DNA of 17,437 bases from JBOGJG01 sp050747825 (GTDB lineage: Bacteria; Acidobacteriota; UBA6911; RPQK01; JBOGJG01), in assembly GCA_050747825.1 (NCBI GenBank), contig JBOGJG010000123.1, positions 1 through 17,437 on the forward strand. Reading direction: 5' to 3'. The notes beneath the pieces are model-generated. The model saw only the letters and a list, made by a program, of their open reading frames with translations. It was not told the DNA's origin and ran no database searches. The position numbers were made by a program, and so were the translations under genes. Every line of letters begins with the position of its first letter. The stretch's first letter is position 1. Shown here one piece after another: positions 1 to 6,882 of the stretch.

Positions 1-187
1 AGCGCTCTCCGTAAATGGCCAGCCCACCTGATAGAGATTCCTCGGCTTTCAGGCGAATGACCATTTCACCCGCCGCCGCGGCTTTCTTCAGGAGATGCAC
101 CGGGATGGCCGCGGTAATCAGATAGCCCGGATTAGGCTGACGCCTTTCGTCATTTTGTCGATTACATCTCTGATCCTTACCCGCCAT
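1..187 (-). CDS. Unrecognised protein, 5' end only (runs off left edge)
   Basis: This open frame starts at an ATG (185-187), 8 bases downstream of the TPR gene's stop, and continues past the left edge (62 codons visible). After about residue 17 it reads like ordinary protein (NPGYLITAAIPVHLLKK, then GGLAIYGER), and the segment resembles the C-terminal part of a larger enzyme or secreted protein rather than an N-terminus. I do not recognise the family. The first residues are highly polar and arginine-rich (KDQRCNRQNDERRQP) and are the antisense reading of the 42-bp patch at 135-176. They are therefore probably not native to this protein. No Shine-Dalgarno sequence precedes the ATG. It may be a decayed or chimeric fragment rather than a working gene. 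Confidence 0.4.
   Translation of the reverse strand, partial: MAGKDQRCNRQNDERRQPNPGYLITAAIPVHLLKKAAAAGEMVIRLKAEESLSGGLAIYGER
135..176 (+). repeat. 42-bp patch copied from a sensor/regulator-type gene
   Basis: These 42 bases match 7203-7244, inside the 938-residue regulator gene, at 40 positions. The two differences are C/T at offset 17 and T/C at offset 22. Read on the plus strand the patch encodes ADAFRHFVDYISDP, against ADAFRYFVDYISDP in the intact gene. One change is synonymous and the other is His/Tyr. Similarity stops abruptly on both sides, and an in-frame TAG (133-135) lies immediately upstream. It is best read as a short relic of a paralogous gene. Confidence 0.8.
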
Positions 188-195
188 CGGGTTTT

Positions 196-1389
196 TTACG
201 GCGCAGGCTCTGAATCCACTTCCTGTCTCGTCACTTCGCGGGGCGAGAACGCTTCCTTCATTGATTTTCGCCGGCTCGACTTTTGGTTTCTCAGGCGCAG
301 GAATTCCGCCAAAGCCCTTTGCTGCTCGGCGGTGTTGCCCAGGACCTTGTGAACTTGCGAAAGCTGGTAATAGGGAACCTCGTTCTCGGGGTTCAGTGAG
401 AGGGCCTTTCGGAGATGCGCCAGCGCCAAGTCAGGCTTTCCCAGACCCATCAGCACCCGGCCCAGTCCGATCTGAGCCTCCTCAAAATCAGGATAATCCG
501 TCAGAGCCATTTGAAAAAACTCGTGTGCTTTGTCGAGCTGGCCCCGCTTGCGATGCATTTCTGCCAGCTCGTACGCTGCATTGGCATTAGTAGGATCCAA
601 GTGGAGCTCTCGCTCGAATTCCGTCATTGCTTCCGCTTGCAGCTCCGCCGGTGTGTTGGATCGCTGCGAGTGTGCCACAAGCGCTCGACCCAGGCGGAAA
701 TGGACACCGGGCCGGCCTGGATCGAGTGCCAGGATGTGCCGGTATTCTGTGATTGCCAGCTCATGCGACCCCTGACTTTCGTACATGTCGCCTGCCGCTT
801 GATGCATCCAAACCGAATCTGATGCCACCTCTGAAAGTTTCCGCATTGTCAGGTATGCAAAGTTCGCATACAGTCGACTGCTGTGATAAAGGACCTCTGG
901 GTCCTCGGGATAAAGGCGCATCAGTTGCAGGGCCACTTCCACCGCCTGGCTGTCGCGCTGTAATCCGGTGTAAGCCCTTTGCAGGTGAAGCCCGGCCAGT
1001 CGTCTTAATGCAGAATCAGACGCTTGACGGAATCCAAACTCCAGACCGGGCAGTGCCTCCTGGTAGCGGCCAAGTTCGGATAGCGACATCGCCTGGATAA
1101 TCCTAGCGTTGGGTAAGTCGGGCTTCAGCTTCAAAGCCCGCTGCAGGGCCGGAACAGCCTGCGCAAAGCTTCCCTGCTGAAAGTAAATCAGGCCGAGCCT
1201 GGCCTGCACTTCGGCGCTCTGAGGATCCAGCTGTCGGAGCTTCTCGTACGCCTTTGCCGCCTCAGCATACCGCTTCTCGGCCAGCGCTCTTTCCCCCTCT
1301 TCAAAGTATCGTTGAAGGAGATTGGCGTCCGACGGCTGAGCCGGAAGGTACGAAACCGATAAGCACAAGAAGACGAGGGTTCCTCGCAT
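196..1389 (-). CDS. Exported TPR-repeat protein of receptor cluster 1
   Basis: A 397-residue protein with a short signal peptide (MRGTLVFLCLSVSYLPA, cleavage expected before Gln18) followed by TPR-type helical repeats over about residues 23-370. The spacing of Ala, Gly, Tyr and Pro is typical of TPRs (for example EKRYAEAAKAYEKLRQLDP and GKPDLALAHLRKALSLNPE). The tail after residue 370 is first basic (KSSRRKSMK) and then acidic. Cys9 lies inside the hydrophobic core and is not a lipobox, so a soluble periplasmic or loosely membrane-associated protein is expected. The start is supported by AAAGGAGG (1393-1400) three bases before the ATG. It lies about 108 bp downstream of TonB receptor 1 and probably shares its transcript. 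TPR proteins are protein-interaction scaffolds. The partner is unknown, although the receptor is an obvious candidate. Confidence 0.88.
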   Translation of the reverse strand: MRGTLVFLCLSVSYLPAQPSDANLLQRYFEEGERALAEKRYAEAAKAYEKLRQLDPQSAEVQARLGLIYFQQGSFAQAVPALQRALKLKPDLPNARIIQAMSLSELGRYQEALPGLEFGFRQASDSALRRLAGLHLQRAYTGLQRDSQAVEVALQLMRLYPEDPEVLYHSSRLYANFAYLTMRKLSEVASDSVWMHQAAGDMYESQGSHELAITEYRHILALDPGRPGVHFRLGRALVAHSQRSNTPAELQAEAMTEFERELHLDPTNANAAYELAEMHRKRGQLDKAHEFFQMALTDYPDFEEAQIGLGRVLMGLGKPDLALAHLRKALSLNPENEVPYYQLSQVHKVLGNTAEQQRALAEFLRLRNQKSSRRKSMKEAFSPREVTRQEVDSEPAP

Positions 1390-1423
1390 GGTCCTCCTTT
1401 AGCAGGTTACTTCGGGCTGCAGG

Positions 1424-1465
1424 TCTGGCGGGCGATCTCCTTATCGCTTGTCGTCGCCCGCCAGA
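1424..1465 (-). terminator. Perfect 12-bp hairpin between receptor 1 and its TPR gene
   Basis: TCTGGCGGGCGA (1424-1435) and TCGCCCGCCAGA (1454-1465) are perfect inverted arms around an 18-base loop, 33 bases downstream of the receptor stop codon. No T-run follows on the minus strand, so this is not a classical intrinsic terminator. It could be a partial terminator or a 3' stabiliser that sets the receptor to TPR ratio. The right block has a similar hairpin in the equivalent position. Confidence 0.6.
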
Positions 1466-1497
1466 TCAGCTTGCTGTGGCCAGTACGTCCGGATCAG

Positions 1498-4400
1498 TTA
1501 CCAGAGGATCTTCAGACCAATCTGATTGATGCGGGCCGCCCGAGCAGACAGGACTCGACCGAATCGCCCATCAGCCCTGTTGCGGACCGGAACGCCCCAC
1601 TGGGTGTGGTTGAAGGCATTAAATGTCTCCCATCGGAACTGAACGCTCACATCTTCCGCAACGGTGAAATTCTTGAAAAATCCCAGATCCCAGTTGTTAA
1701 TGCCGGGGGCCTGCAAAATGCCGCGTCCGGAGTTGCCAAGGAACCCCGCAGCAGGCTGCCGGAAGGCATCCGTGTTGATCCACCGCTCAATGGTGCGTTT
1801 GAAGTTGCTGGGGTTCGGATCCCCGACCAGATCGGCCCGGTTGGTGCCAAAAGTATCGTTCAGGCCGCCAACATCGGCGGCCGTGATGGTCATTGGGAAT
1901 CCCTTTTGGAACGTCGCGATGCCGTTCACCTGCCAGCCCCCCATCAAGGCGTTGGCGAGGCCGCTGGCGTTGCCCAGAAAACGCTGGCCGCGCCCGACTG
2001 GCAAGGCGTAAATGAAGCTGTTAACCAAACGGTGGTCCACATTGAACTCTGAGCGCCCACGATCACGCGCCACGTCGTGGTTGTTCAAAAAGCCCTGCCA
2101 CCCGGCGCCGCCGTTGCCAATACCGGCGGCTGCGGATTTGTTGTCCATACTCTTCGCCCAGGTGTAGATGGAGGTGAAGATCAGGTTGTCGGTGCGGCGC
2201 TCGAGTCTGGTGTTAAACGCATTGTAACTAGAGTTGCCGGACCAGTCGCTGTCGATGTAAACGATGAAGTTCCGGTAAGGCTTCCGGGCGGCCACAGGGC
2301 AGTCCCCAGCCCGAGGGTTGGCTGCACAAAGAGCCGGATCTTTAAGCGGCAGAGCCTGCGCAATATTCCGCCGCATGAGCAGATGCGTCCCCTTGGTCCC
2401 GATGTAGTTGAGTTCGAGGGTGGTGCTTCCACCGAGCGCGCGCTGAATTCCGAGAGACCACTGCTGAACGTAAGGGTTCCGGGGTTCCGGTGACATGCTC
2501 ACCGCCAGGAACGTGTTCGCTGCGGGCGTTGCCGGACCTAGATCGGCAAAGCTGGGAAACATCTGGTCCGTCGTCCTCAGATTGGTCTGGCCCAAAGTCT
2601 GAATATAGTTTCCGCGGCTCACATAGGGATAGATATCGGCGGCCCCATCGATCTCGCGTCCTTCGGCCGAATCGAAGAAGACTCCATAGCCGCCACGTAT
2701 GACCGTTTTGTCAGAGGCGCGAAATGCAAAACCGAGGCGCGGCGCCCAGACGTTCTTGGAGGCGTCCCGGGGGTTGGGCCGCCCGGCAAACTTATAATAG
2801 CTGCCGTCGCCCACAATGCCCTTGTCCACCAGGGTCCGATCCGCCACCAGCAGGCCCCCTTTCGGATTGGACGGATCGCGCCAGCCCATCCGGTCGTTCG
2901 TTTCATGGGGGACGGTGCGGAAATCCCAGCGAAGCCCAAGATTCACGGTGAGGCGAGGGCTCACTTTCCAATCGTCCTGCAAGTACGGCGCAAAATACTG
3001 GAAGTTGAACTGGCGCGGATTGCCCGACCGACCCGGAACGCTGAAGCCAGCCGGCTGAAACACGCTGGCACCCGAAAAATACCCGAGCAGCATGTCCGCG
3101 ACCGCGTGGTCTCTAGTCTTGTTGCCCGTGAAAAACCCGCTGAATGTGAATTGGCCCAGGAAATCGTTCGCCAGGTCTCGCTGAAGCGACCAATCGCGGT
3201 AGTTGGCGCCGAAGTACAGCGTGTGAGCACCATGAACCCAGGTGGTCGTATTACTCACGTCCCACATGGGTTGATAGCTCGCCTGGTAGTCGTTGACGGC
3301 GCTGCCGCCCCCGGAGAGTCCTACCCCCACCCCGCCGAACCCAACAGCAGGGTATGATCGCTGGTCGTCGCCCAAGTCTTTGAAGACGCCGGTCAACTTC
3401 AGCGGCTCGATATCGGCCGGGTCCGCCGTCGCCCCGTGCTGGTTGGCAGTGGCCCCCACGTAGCCGAACCGGAATTGATTTACGAAACTAGCGCCCAACG
3501 GCAGCGAATGGGAGACCTGCCAGTTCCGCGTTTTTTGAACGAAGAAGACATCGCCGAGTTCCGTAGTGTTGCGTACAATGGTGTTCGTGTAGTCCGTATC
3601 CGTATAACGTCCAAACACCGTTCCATAGCGGCCGAACTCATGATCGATTCGAATAGTGTACTGATCGGTATCGGTGGGCAAAGACCGACGCCGAATATAG
3701 TTGCCTTGCGGGAGGTCCGCATTCGGGGCGGGGATAAACTTGGCGCGCGCCAGATTGGCGAGGCGCGTGAAACGCTGCTGTGGGATCGTTTTGTTCGGGA
3801 AGGGCTGGCCCGTGAGAGGGTCGATGATCTCACTCGTGAACCGGCCGGCCAACTGATCCGGAGTCGGAACATTCAAAAAGTCCTGGAATCCCCTCCGGGT
3901 TCGCCCGCCTTCGTAGTTCACCAGCCAGAAGGTCTGGTCGCGACCGCTGTACGCACGCGGTATGTATACCGGACCTCCGGCAACGAAACCGAACTGATTT
4001 TGACGCAACTTCGATTTCGGACGCCCCACGAGATTATTGAAAAAGCTATTGGCGTCGAGAGCGTCATTTCTGCCAAACCAGAATAATGAGCCGTGAAAGT
4101 CATTCGTGCCGGACTTGCTGACGATGTTGATTTGATTGGCGCTGAAGCCATACTCGGCCGAGTAGGTCGAGGTCTGCTCCTTGAATTCCTGGATGGCATC
4201 CACCGACAAAATGGCGGCTGGCGTGCCCAGCGCCGTGTCGGTGTTCGAGGTCCCGTCCAGCAGATAGTTGTTCGAGGTCGGCCTCGCTCCGTTGATGCTG
4301 ATCGCATTGCCGGCACCCTGTCGCATGCCGCCTTGCTCCCCGTTGGTTTCAACGGTCCCGTTACCCAGGAATAACAGCTGAAGGAAGTTCCGCCCGTTCA

Positions 4401-4863
4401 AGGGCAGGTCGGTAATCTGCTGCTGCGTGATCACCTGACCTACCGTAGAGGTTTCGGTGTCCAGGGCCGTCGCGGCAGCTTGCACTTCGACGACCTCGGT
4501 CACCTCTCCGACCTCCAGCACCAGGTCAACACGCAGGAACTGGTTGACCCTAAGCTGAACATCAGATTGCTTGGCCACACGGAAACCGGGCTGCTCCGCA
4601 CTCACGGAATACACTCCGACGGGGAGAAGCGGAAACACATAGTCGCCGCTATCATTCGTTGTGGTCACCCGAGTCAGGCCCGTGAGTTGACTGCTTACGG
4701 TGACCGCTACCCCAGGCACGATGGCTTCTGTCGTGTCTCTGACGGTTCCAGTAATTTGGCCAGTGGCCGTCTGTGCCATTAATGTGCCTGCAACGCTGAA
4801 CAGACCGGCAAGCAGAACGCTAAGCAGTGCTGCTTGCCTTTGTTTCAAGGCTCTTGTGGACAT
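1498..4863 (-). CDS. TonB-dependent receptor 1 (Oar-like, carboxypeptidase-regulatory N-domain)
   Basis: A 1121-residue outer-membrane protein. Residues 1-30 form a signal peptide, with cleavage expected at LMA|Q. Residues about 35-117 form a carboxypeptidase-regulatory-like beta-sandwich (GQITGTVRDTTEAIVPGVAV). The conserved linker LVLEVGEVTEVVEV and the plug-domain motif LPLNGRNF (residues 153-160) follow. The rest is a long beta-barrel region rich in aromatic, Asn and Gly residues (for example FQYFAPYLQDDWKVSPRLTV and GLRWDF), ending in the aromatic residue Trp. Length and layout match the Oar-like receptors that are expanded in Acidobacteriota. Such proteins take up large substrates, often glycans, using TonB energy; the substrate here cannot be read from sequence. 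The start is supported by overlapping AGGAGG motifs (4868-4877) and a promoter at 4907-4935. The downstream partner is the TPR gene. Confidence 0.95.
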   Translation of the reverse strand: MSTRALKQRQAALLSVLLAGLFSVAGTLMAQTATGQITGTVRDTTEAIVPGVAVTVSSQLTGLTRVTTTNDSGDYVFPLLPVGVYSVSAEQPGFRVAKQSDVQLRVNQFLRVDLVLEVGEVTEVVEVQAAATALDTETSTVGQVITQQQITDLPLNGRNFLQLLFLGNGTVETNGEQGGMRQGAGNAISINGARPTSNNYLLDGTSNTDTALGTPAAILSVDAIQEFKEQTSTYSAEYGFSANQINIVSKSGTNDFHGSLFWFGRNDALDANSFFNNLVGRPKSKLRQNQFGFVAGGPVYIPRAYSGRDQTFWLVNYEGGRTRRGFQDFLNVPTPDQLAGRFTSEIIDPLTGQPFPNKTIPQQRFTRLANLARAKFIPAPNADLPQGNYIRRRSLPTDTDQYTIRIDHEFGRYGTVFGRYTDTDYTNTIVRNTTELGDVFFVQKTRNWQVSHSLPLGASFVNQFRFGYVGATANQHGATADPADIEPLKLTGVFKDLGDDQRSYPAVGFGGVGVGLSGGGSAVNDYQASYQPMWDVSNTTTWVHGAHTLYFGANYRDWSLQRDLANDFLGQFTFSGFFTGNKTRDHAVADMLLGYFSGASVFQPAGFSVPGRSGNPRQFNFQYFAPYLQDDWKVSPRLTVNLGLRWDFRTVPHETNDRMGWRDPSNPKGGLLVADRTLVDKGIVGDGSYYKFAGRPNPRDASKNVWAPRLGFAFRASDKTVIRGGYGVFFDSAEGREIDGAADIYPYVSRGNYIQTLGQTNLRTTDQMFPSFADLGPATPAANTFLAVSMSPEPRNPYVQQWSLGIQRALGGSTTLELNYIGTKGTHLLMRRNIAQALPLKDPALCAANPRAGDCPVAARKPYRNFIVYIDSDWSGNSSYNAFNTRLERRTDNLIFTSIYTWAKSMDNKSAAAGIGNGGAGWQGFLNNHDVARDRGRSEFNVDHRLVNSFIYALPVGRGQRFLGNASGLANALMGGWQVNGIATFQKGFPMTITAADVGGLNDTFGTNRADLVGDPNPSNFKRTIERWINTDAFRQPAAGFLGNSGRGILQAPGINNWDLGFFKNFTVAEDVSVQFRWETFNAFNHTQWGVPVRNRADGRFGRVLSARAARINQIGLKILW

Positions 4864-4906
4864 GACCCCTCCTCCTCAGCCTGGGATGTTGTTGTGTTTG
4901 GTAGCT

Positions 4907-4935
4907 AAAATGCGCCTGCGCCGGACTTTTGTCAA
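4907..4935 (-). promoter_or_regulatory. Sigma70-like promoter of TonB receptor 1
   Basis: On the minus strand a perfect TTGACA (-35, plus-strand 4930-4935) is followed after exactly 17 bp by CATTTT (-10, 4907-4912; three of six consensus bases). Transcription would start near 4900, giving a leader of about 37 bases that holds the purine-rich ribosome-binding site. The -10 box is weak, so activator dependence is possible. Confidence 0.6.
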
Positions 4936-5039
4936 CGTTTTTTTGGGGCGTGAGCGATCGCGTCCACTTTGGAATTCGCGATTCAGCCGTGCCGGGAGCA
5001 TCGAGGAGAGAATGAGATCTACTGCTATGACCGGCCGGG

Positions 5040-5058
5040 GGCCGCTCACAGAGCGGCC
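5040..5058 (-). terminator. Hairpin downstream of glmS
   Basis: GGCCGCT (5040-5046) and AGCGGCC (5052-5058) are perfect 7-bp arms around a 5-base loop, 22 bases past the glmS stop codon in the direction of transcription. There is no T-run. It is placed to separate the glmS transcript from the receptor promoter. Confidence 0.5.
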
Positions 5059-5080
5059 ACTACACAAGGTCCCCGCCTCC

Positions 5081-6154
5081 TCAGTCGACGGTCACTGATT
5101 TGGCTAAATTCCGCGGCTGGTCGATTTCGCAACCGTTTTCTCGCGCCACGTAGTAGGCAAAGAGTTGCAGCGGCACTGTGGCGAGTAAAGGCGAGAAGTA
5201 TTCATGACAGGCCGGCACTTCGATAATGTCATCGCACAGCTGTCCCAGTTCTGTGTCCCCTTCGGTCCCTATCGCAATAATCCGGCCGTTACGCGCTCGG
5301 ATCTCTTCGATGTTGCCGATCATTTTTTCATAAGCACCATCTCGCGGCGCCACACAGACTGAGGGGAAGTTCTCATCGATGAGCGCAATGGGACCATGTT
5401 TCATCTCGCCGGCCGCATAAGCTTCAGCGTGGAGATAGGAAATCTCCTTTAGCTTCAGCGCGCCTTCCAGCGCAATGGGATAGTTAAACTTCCGGCCCAG
5501 GTAAAGAAAGTTTCTGAAATGCGCGTAGCGCCTGGCGATGTTCTCGATCTCCTGAGCTTTACTCAAAATCCGCTCCATCTTTTCGGGAATCATCTTCAGC
5601 TCCCGGATAAAATCCCGTCCTTCGGTCACGGACATCCGATGGTAACGGGCCAGGAAGAGGTTAATCAGAGCCAAGATTGTGAGCTGAGAGGTAAATGCCT
5701 TAGTGGAAGCCACCCCGATTTCAGGGCCGGCGTGATTGTAGACCCCCGCATCCGTCTCGCGAGCAATGTTGCTTCCGACGACGTTGACGAGACCCAGTAA
5801 AAGTGCGCCCCGACGCCGCGCCTCATGGATCGCGCCCAGGGTGTCCGCTGTCTCTCCCGACTGGCTAACGGCCAGGACCACAGTTTCCGGCCTCAAGTTG
5901 AGTTTTCGGTAGCGGAACTCTGAAGCAAGCTCGCACTCGACGGCTACGTCCGTACACGTCTCAATGAGATAGCGGCCATATAAACCGGCGTAATAGGACG
6001 TCCCGCAGGAGACGATAATCAGATGCTTCATATTCAGCAGCTTTTCCCGCACAGGTTCGAGTCCACCCAACTTGGCCATTCCTTCGGCTTCAATCACTCG
6101 TCCCCGCATGGCATTGCGCACTGCCTCGGGCTGCTCGTGAATTTCCTTGAGCAT
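5081..6154 (-). CDS. glmS: 5'-truncated glucosamine-6-phosphate synthase (isomerase domains only)
   Basis: These 357 residues correspond to the isomerase half of GlmS, which normally is about 610 residues and makes glucosamine-6-phosphate from fructose-6-phosphate and glutamine. Both SIS domains are complete: CGTSYYAG and SQSGETADTLGAI in the first, YPIALEGALKLKEISY with HAEAYAAGEMKHGP in the second. The GlmS-specific ASTKAFTSQ and the C-tail DQPRNLAKSVTVD are also present. The residues known from E. coli for isomerisation (Glu of HAEAY, His of KHGP, Lys of LAKS) are kept. The glutaminase domain with catalytic Cys1 is absent. In-frame homology continues upstream of the ATG (AEKHGFSHF) to about 6181 and then stops abruptly at a junction with an iclR remnant, so this is a broken glmS rather than a native stand-alone SIS protein. 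No Shine-Dalgarno sequence precedes the ATG. If made, it could at best use ammonia. A pseudogene is likely. Confidence 0.9.
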   Translation of the reverse strand: MLKEIHEQPEAVRNAMRGRVIEAEGMAKLGGLEPVREKLLNMKHLIIVSCGTSYYAGLYGRYLIETCTDVAVECELASEFRYRKLNLRPETVVLAVSQSGETADTLGAIHEARRRGALLLGLVNVVGSNIARETDAGVYNHAGPEIGVASTKAFTSQLTILALINLFLARYHRMSVTEGRDFIRELKMIPEKMERILSKAQEIENIARRYAHFRNFLYLGRKFNYPIALEGALKLKEISYLHAEAYAAGEMKHGPIALIDENFPSVCVAPRDGAYEKMIGNIEEIRARNGRIIAIGTEGDTELGQLCDDIIEVPACHEYFSPLLATVPLQLFAYYVARENGCEIDQPRNLAKSVTVD

Positions 6155-6171
6155 GAAGTGCGAGAAGCCGT

Positions 6172-6186
6172 GCTTTTCAGCCCGAC
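6172..6186. other. Rearrangement junction between glmS and iclR fragments
   Basis: Minus-strand GlmS homology (AEKHGF) ends at about 6181. Plus-strand IclR homology (PDERRQRLL) begins at about 6181. The two broken genes abut with essentially no spacer, each lacking its N-terminal half. The simplest explanation is a deletion spanning the facing 5' halves of two divergently oriented genes. A chimeric assembly join is the alternative. Confidence 0.7.
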
Positions 6187-6501
6187 GAAAGGCGGCAGCG
6201 CCTGCTGAGGAGCTTCGGGTTGTACCGATTTACTCCCCACACTATCACCGACGAATTGCGGCTGAAAGAAGAATTCGAGCAGATACGGCACCAGGGCCAC
6301 AGCGCCGACACGGAGGAAAGTACTCTGGAGGGGTGTTGTTTTGCGGCGCCTGTCTTTGGTTCGAACCGGGAGGTCATCGCCGCCGTGAGCGTCTCCCTCC
6401 CCAAGCTCCGCCTGAAAGACAAAGAAAACAGGGTCATTGAAGGGGTTAAGGGTGTCGCGCACAGCATCTCCGCAGAGTTGCAGAATCTCCGGTCGACTTA
6501 G
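6178..6501 (+). pseudogene. IclR-family regulator remnant (C-terminal effector domain only)
   Basis: This plus-strand frame reads QPDERRQRLLRSFGLYRFTPHTITD and continues to a TAG at 6499-6501. It matches the last 100 or so residues of an IclR-family transcription factor: the TP-TITD motif, an LKEEFEQIRHQGHSADTEES segment (IclR consensus: L..EL..IR..G.a.d.eE), a CCFAAPVF core strand, VIAAVSVSLP, and a final helix. IclR proteins are about 250 residues with an N-terminal winged helix followed by this small-molecule-binding domain. Here the DNA-binding half and the start codon are missing. A TTG at 6220 could open a 93-codon frame, but it has no ribosome-binding site and lies inside the domain. 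It is a dead remnant, cut at the same junction that truncates glmS. Confidence 0.8.
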
Positions 6502-6882
6502 CCGTTGCTAAACCGATTGGGAACTTTTACCTCCCGCGAAAAACGCGAAAAGCTGGCGCGAAACGAACCGGGAGCCTCGGGAACCGAATGTCGGACTGAT
6601 TATCGTTCGTTGAGGTCAAGATAGATTCTTTCGTTCCTTCGTGGGTTCTCTCTCCCCGGAGAAAATCAGCCAACTTAATCGCGTCTTGCAAATCGCTTTG
6701 CATTTAGCCTGGTTTTCGTCCGGAAACTTGCAAGTGCTAACAAGTAAGGTGTTATGAGGCCAACGAATCACGACGTTTGTTTTTCATTTTCTGGATCTAC
6801 TTCCGATGAATGATTCTTTTCTAGTGTACAATCCAGTGGAAAAGTTTGAGTACGGAGTGCCTACCCTCCGCACCACCATCAG
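6502..6882. other. Gene-free 381-bp region upstream of the sensor/regulator gene
   Basis: No convincing coding frame is visible. The first part has three copies of CGCGAAA (starting 6535, 6544 and 6557). The middle has CTTGCAA elements (listed separately). The last 90 bases are AT-richer and contain a TACAAT candidate -10 box (6827-6832), but no good -35 sequence at 16-19 bp. It is probably the control region of the gene starting at 6883. Confidence 0.5.
6685..6734. promoter_or_regulatory. Paired CTTGCAA elements, candidate operator
   Basis: CTTGCAA occurs at 6685-6691 and 6727-6733, 42 bp apart (about four helical turns). The first copy is part of an inverted repeat TGCAAA-N4-TTTGCA (6687-6702), and the second is a perfect 8-bp palindrome CTTGCAAG (6727-6734). 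Direct repeats on one helix face are usual targets for OmpR-like winged-helix proteins, so autoregulation by the downstream gene is conceivable. This is inference only. Confidence 0.3.

Noticed and set aside
1428..1439. 12-base match GGCGGGCGATCT between 1428-1439 and about 9716-9727
   Set aside because: Several exact 12-mer matches are expected by chance in 17 kb, and the flanks do not match.
3436..4086. 216-codon plus-strand open frame inside receptor 1
   Set aside because: It is antisense to a well-supported receptor, lies on the wrong strand, and shows no recognisable family or ribosome-binding site. Such frames are common in GC-rich coding DNA.
6154..6300. glmS ribozyme/riboswitch or glmS promoter upstream of the glmS frame
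   Set aside because: The sequence upstream is an IclR-coding fragment on the other strand. The native 5' region is missing.
6094..6462. 122-codon minus-strand frame upstream of glmS as the missing N-terminal domain
   Set aside because: It is in a different frame from glmS, lacks the Cys-Gly-Ile start and glutaminase motifs, and is antisense to the IclR fragment.
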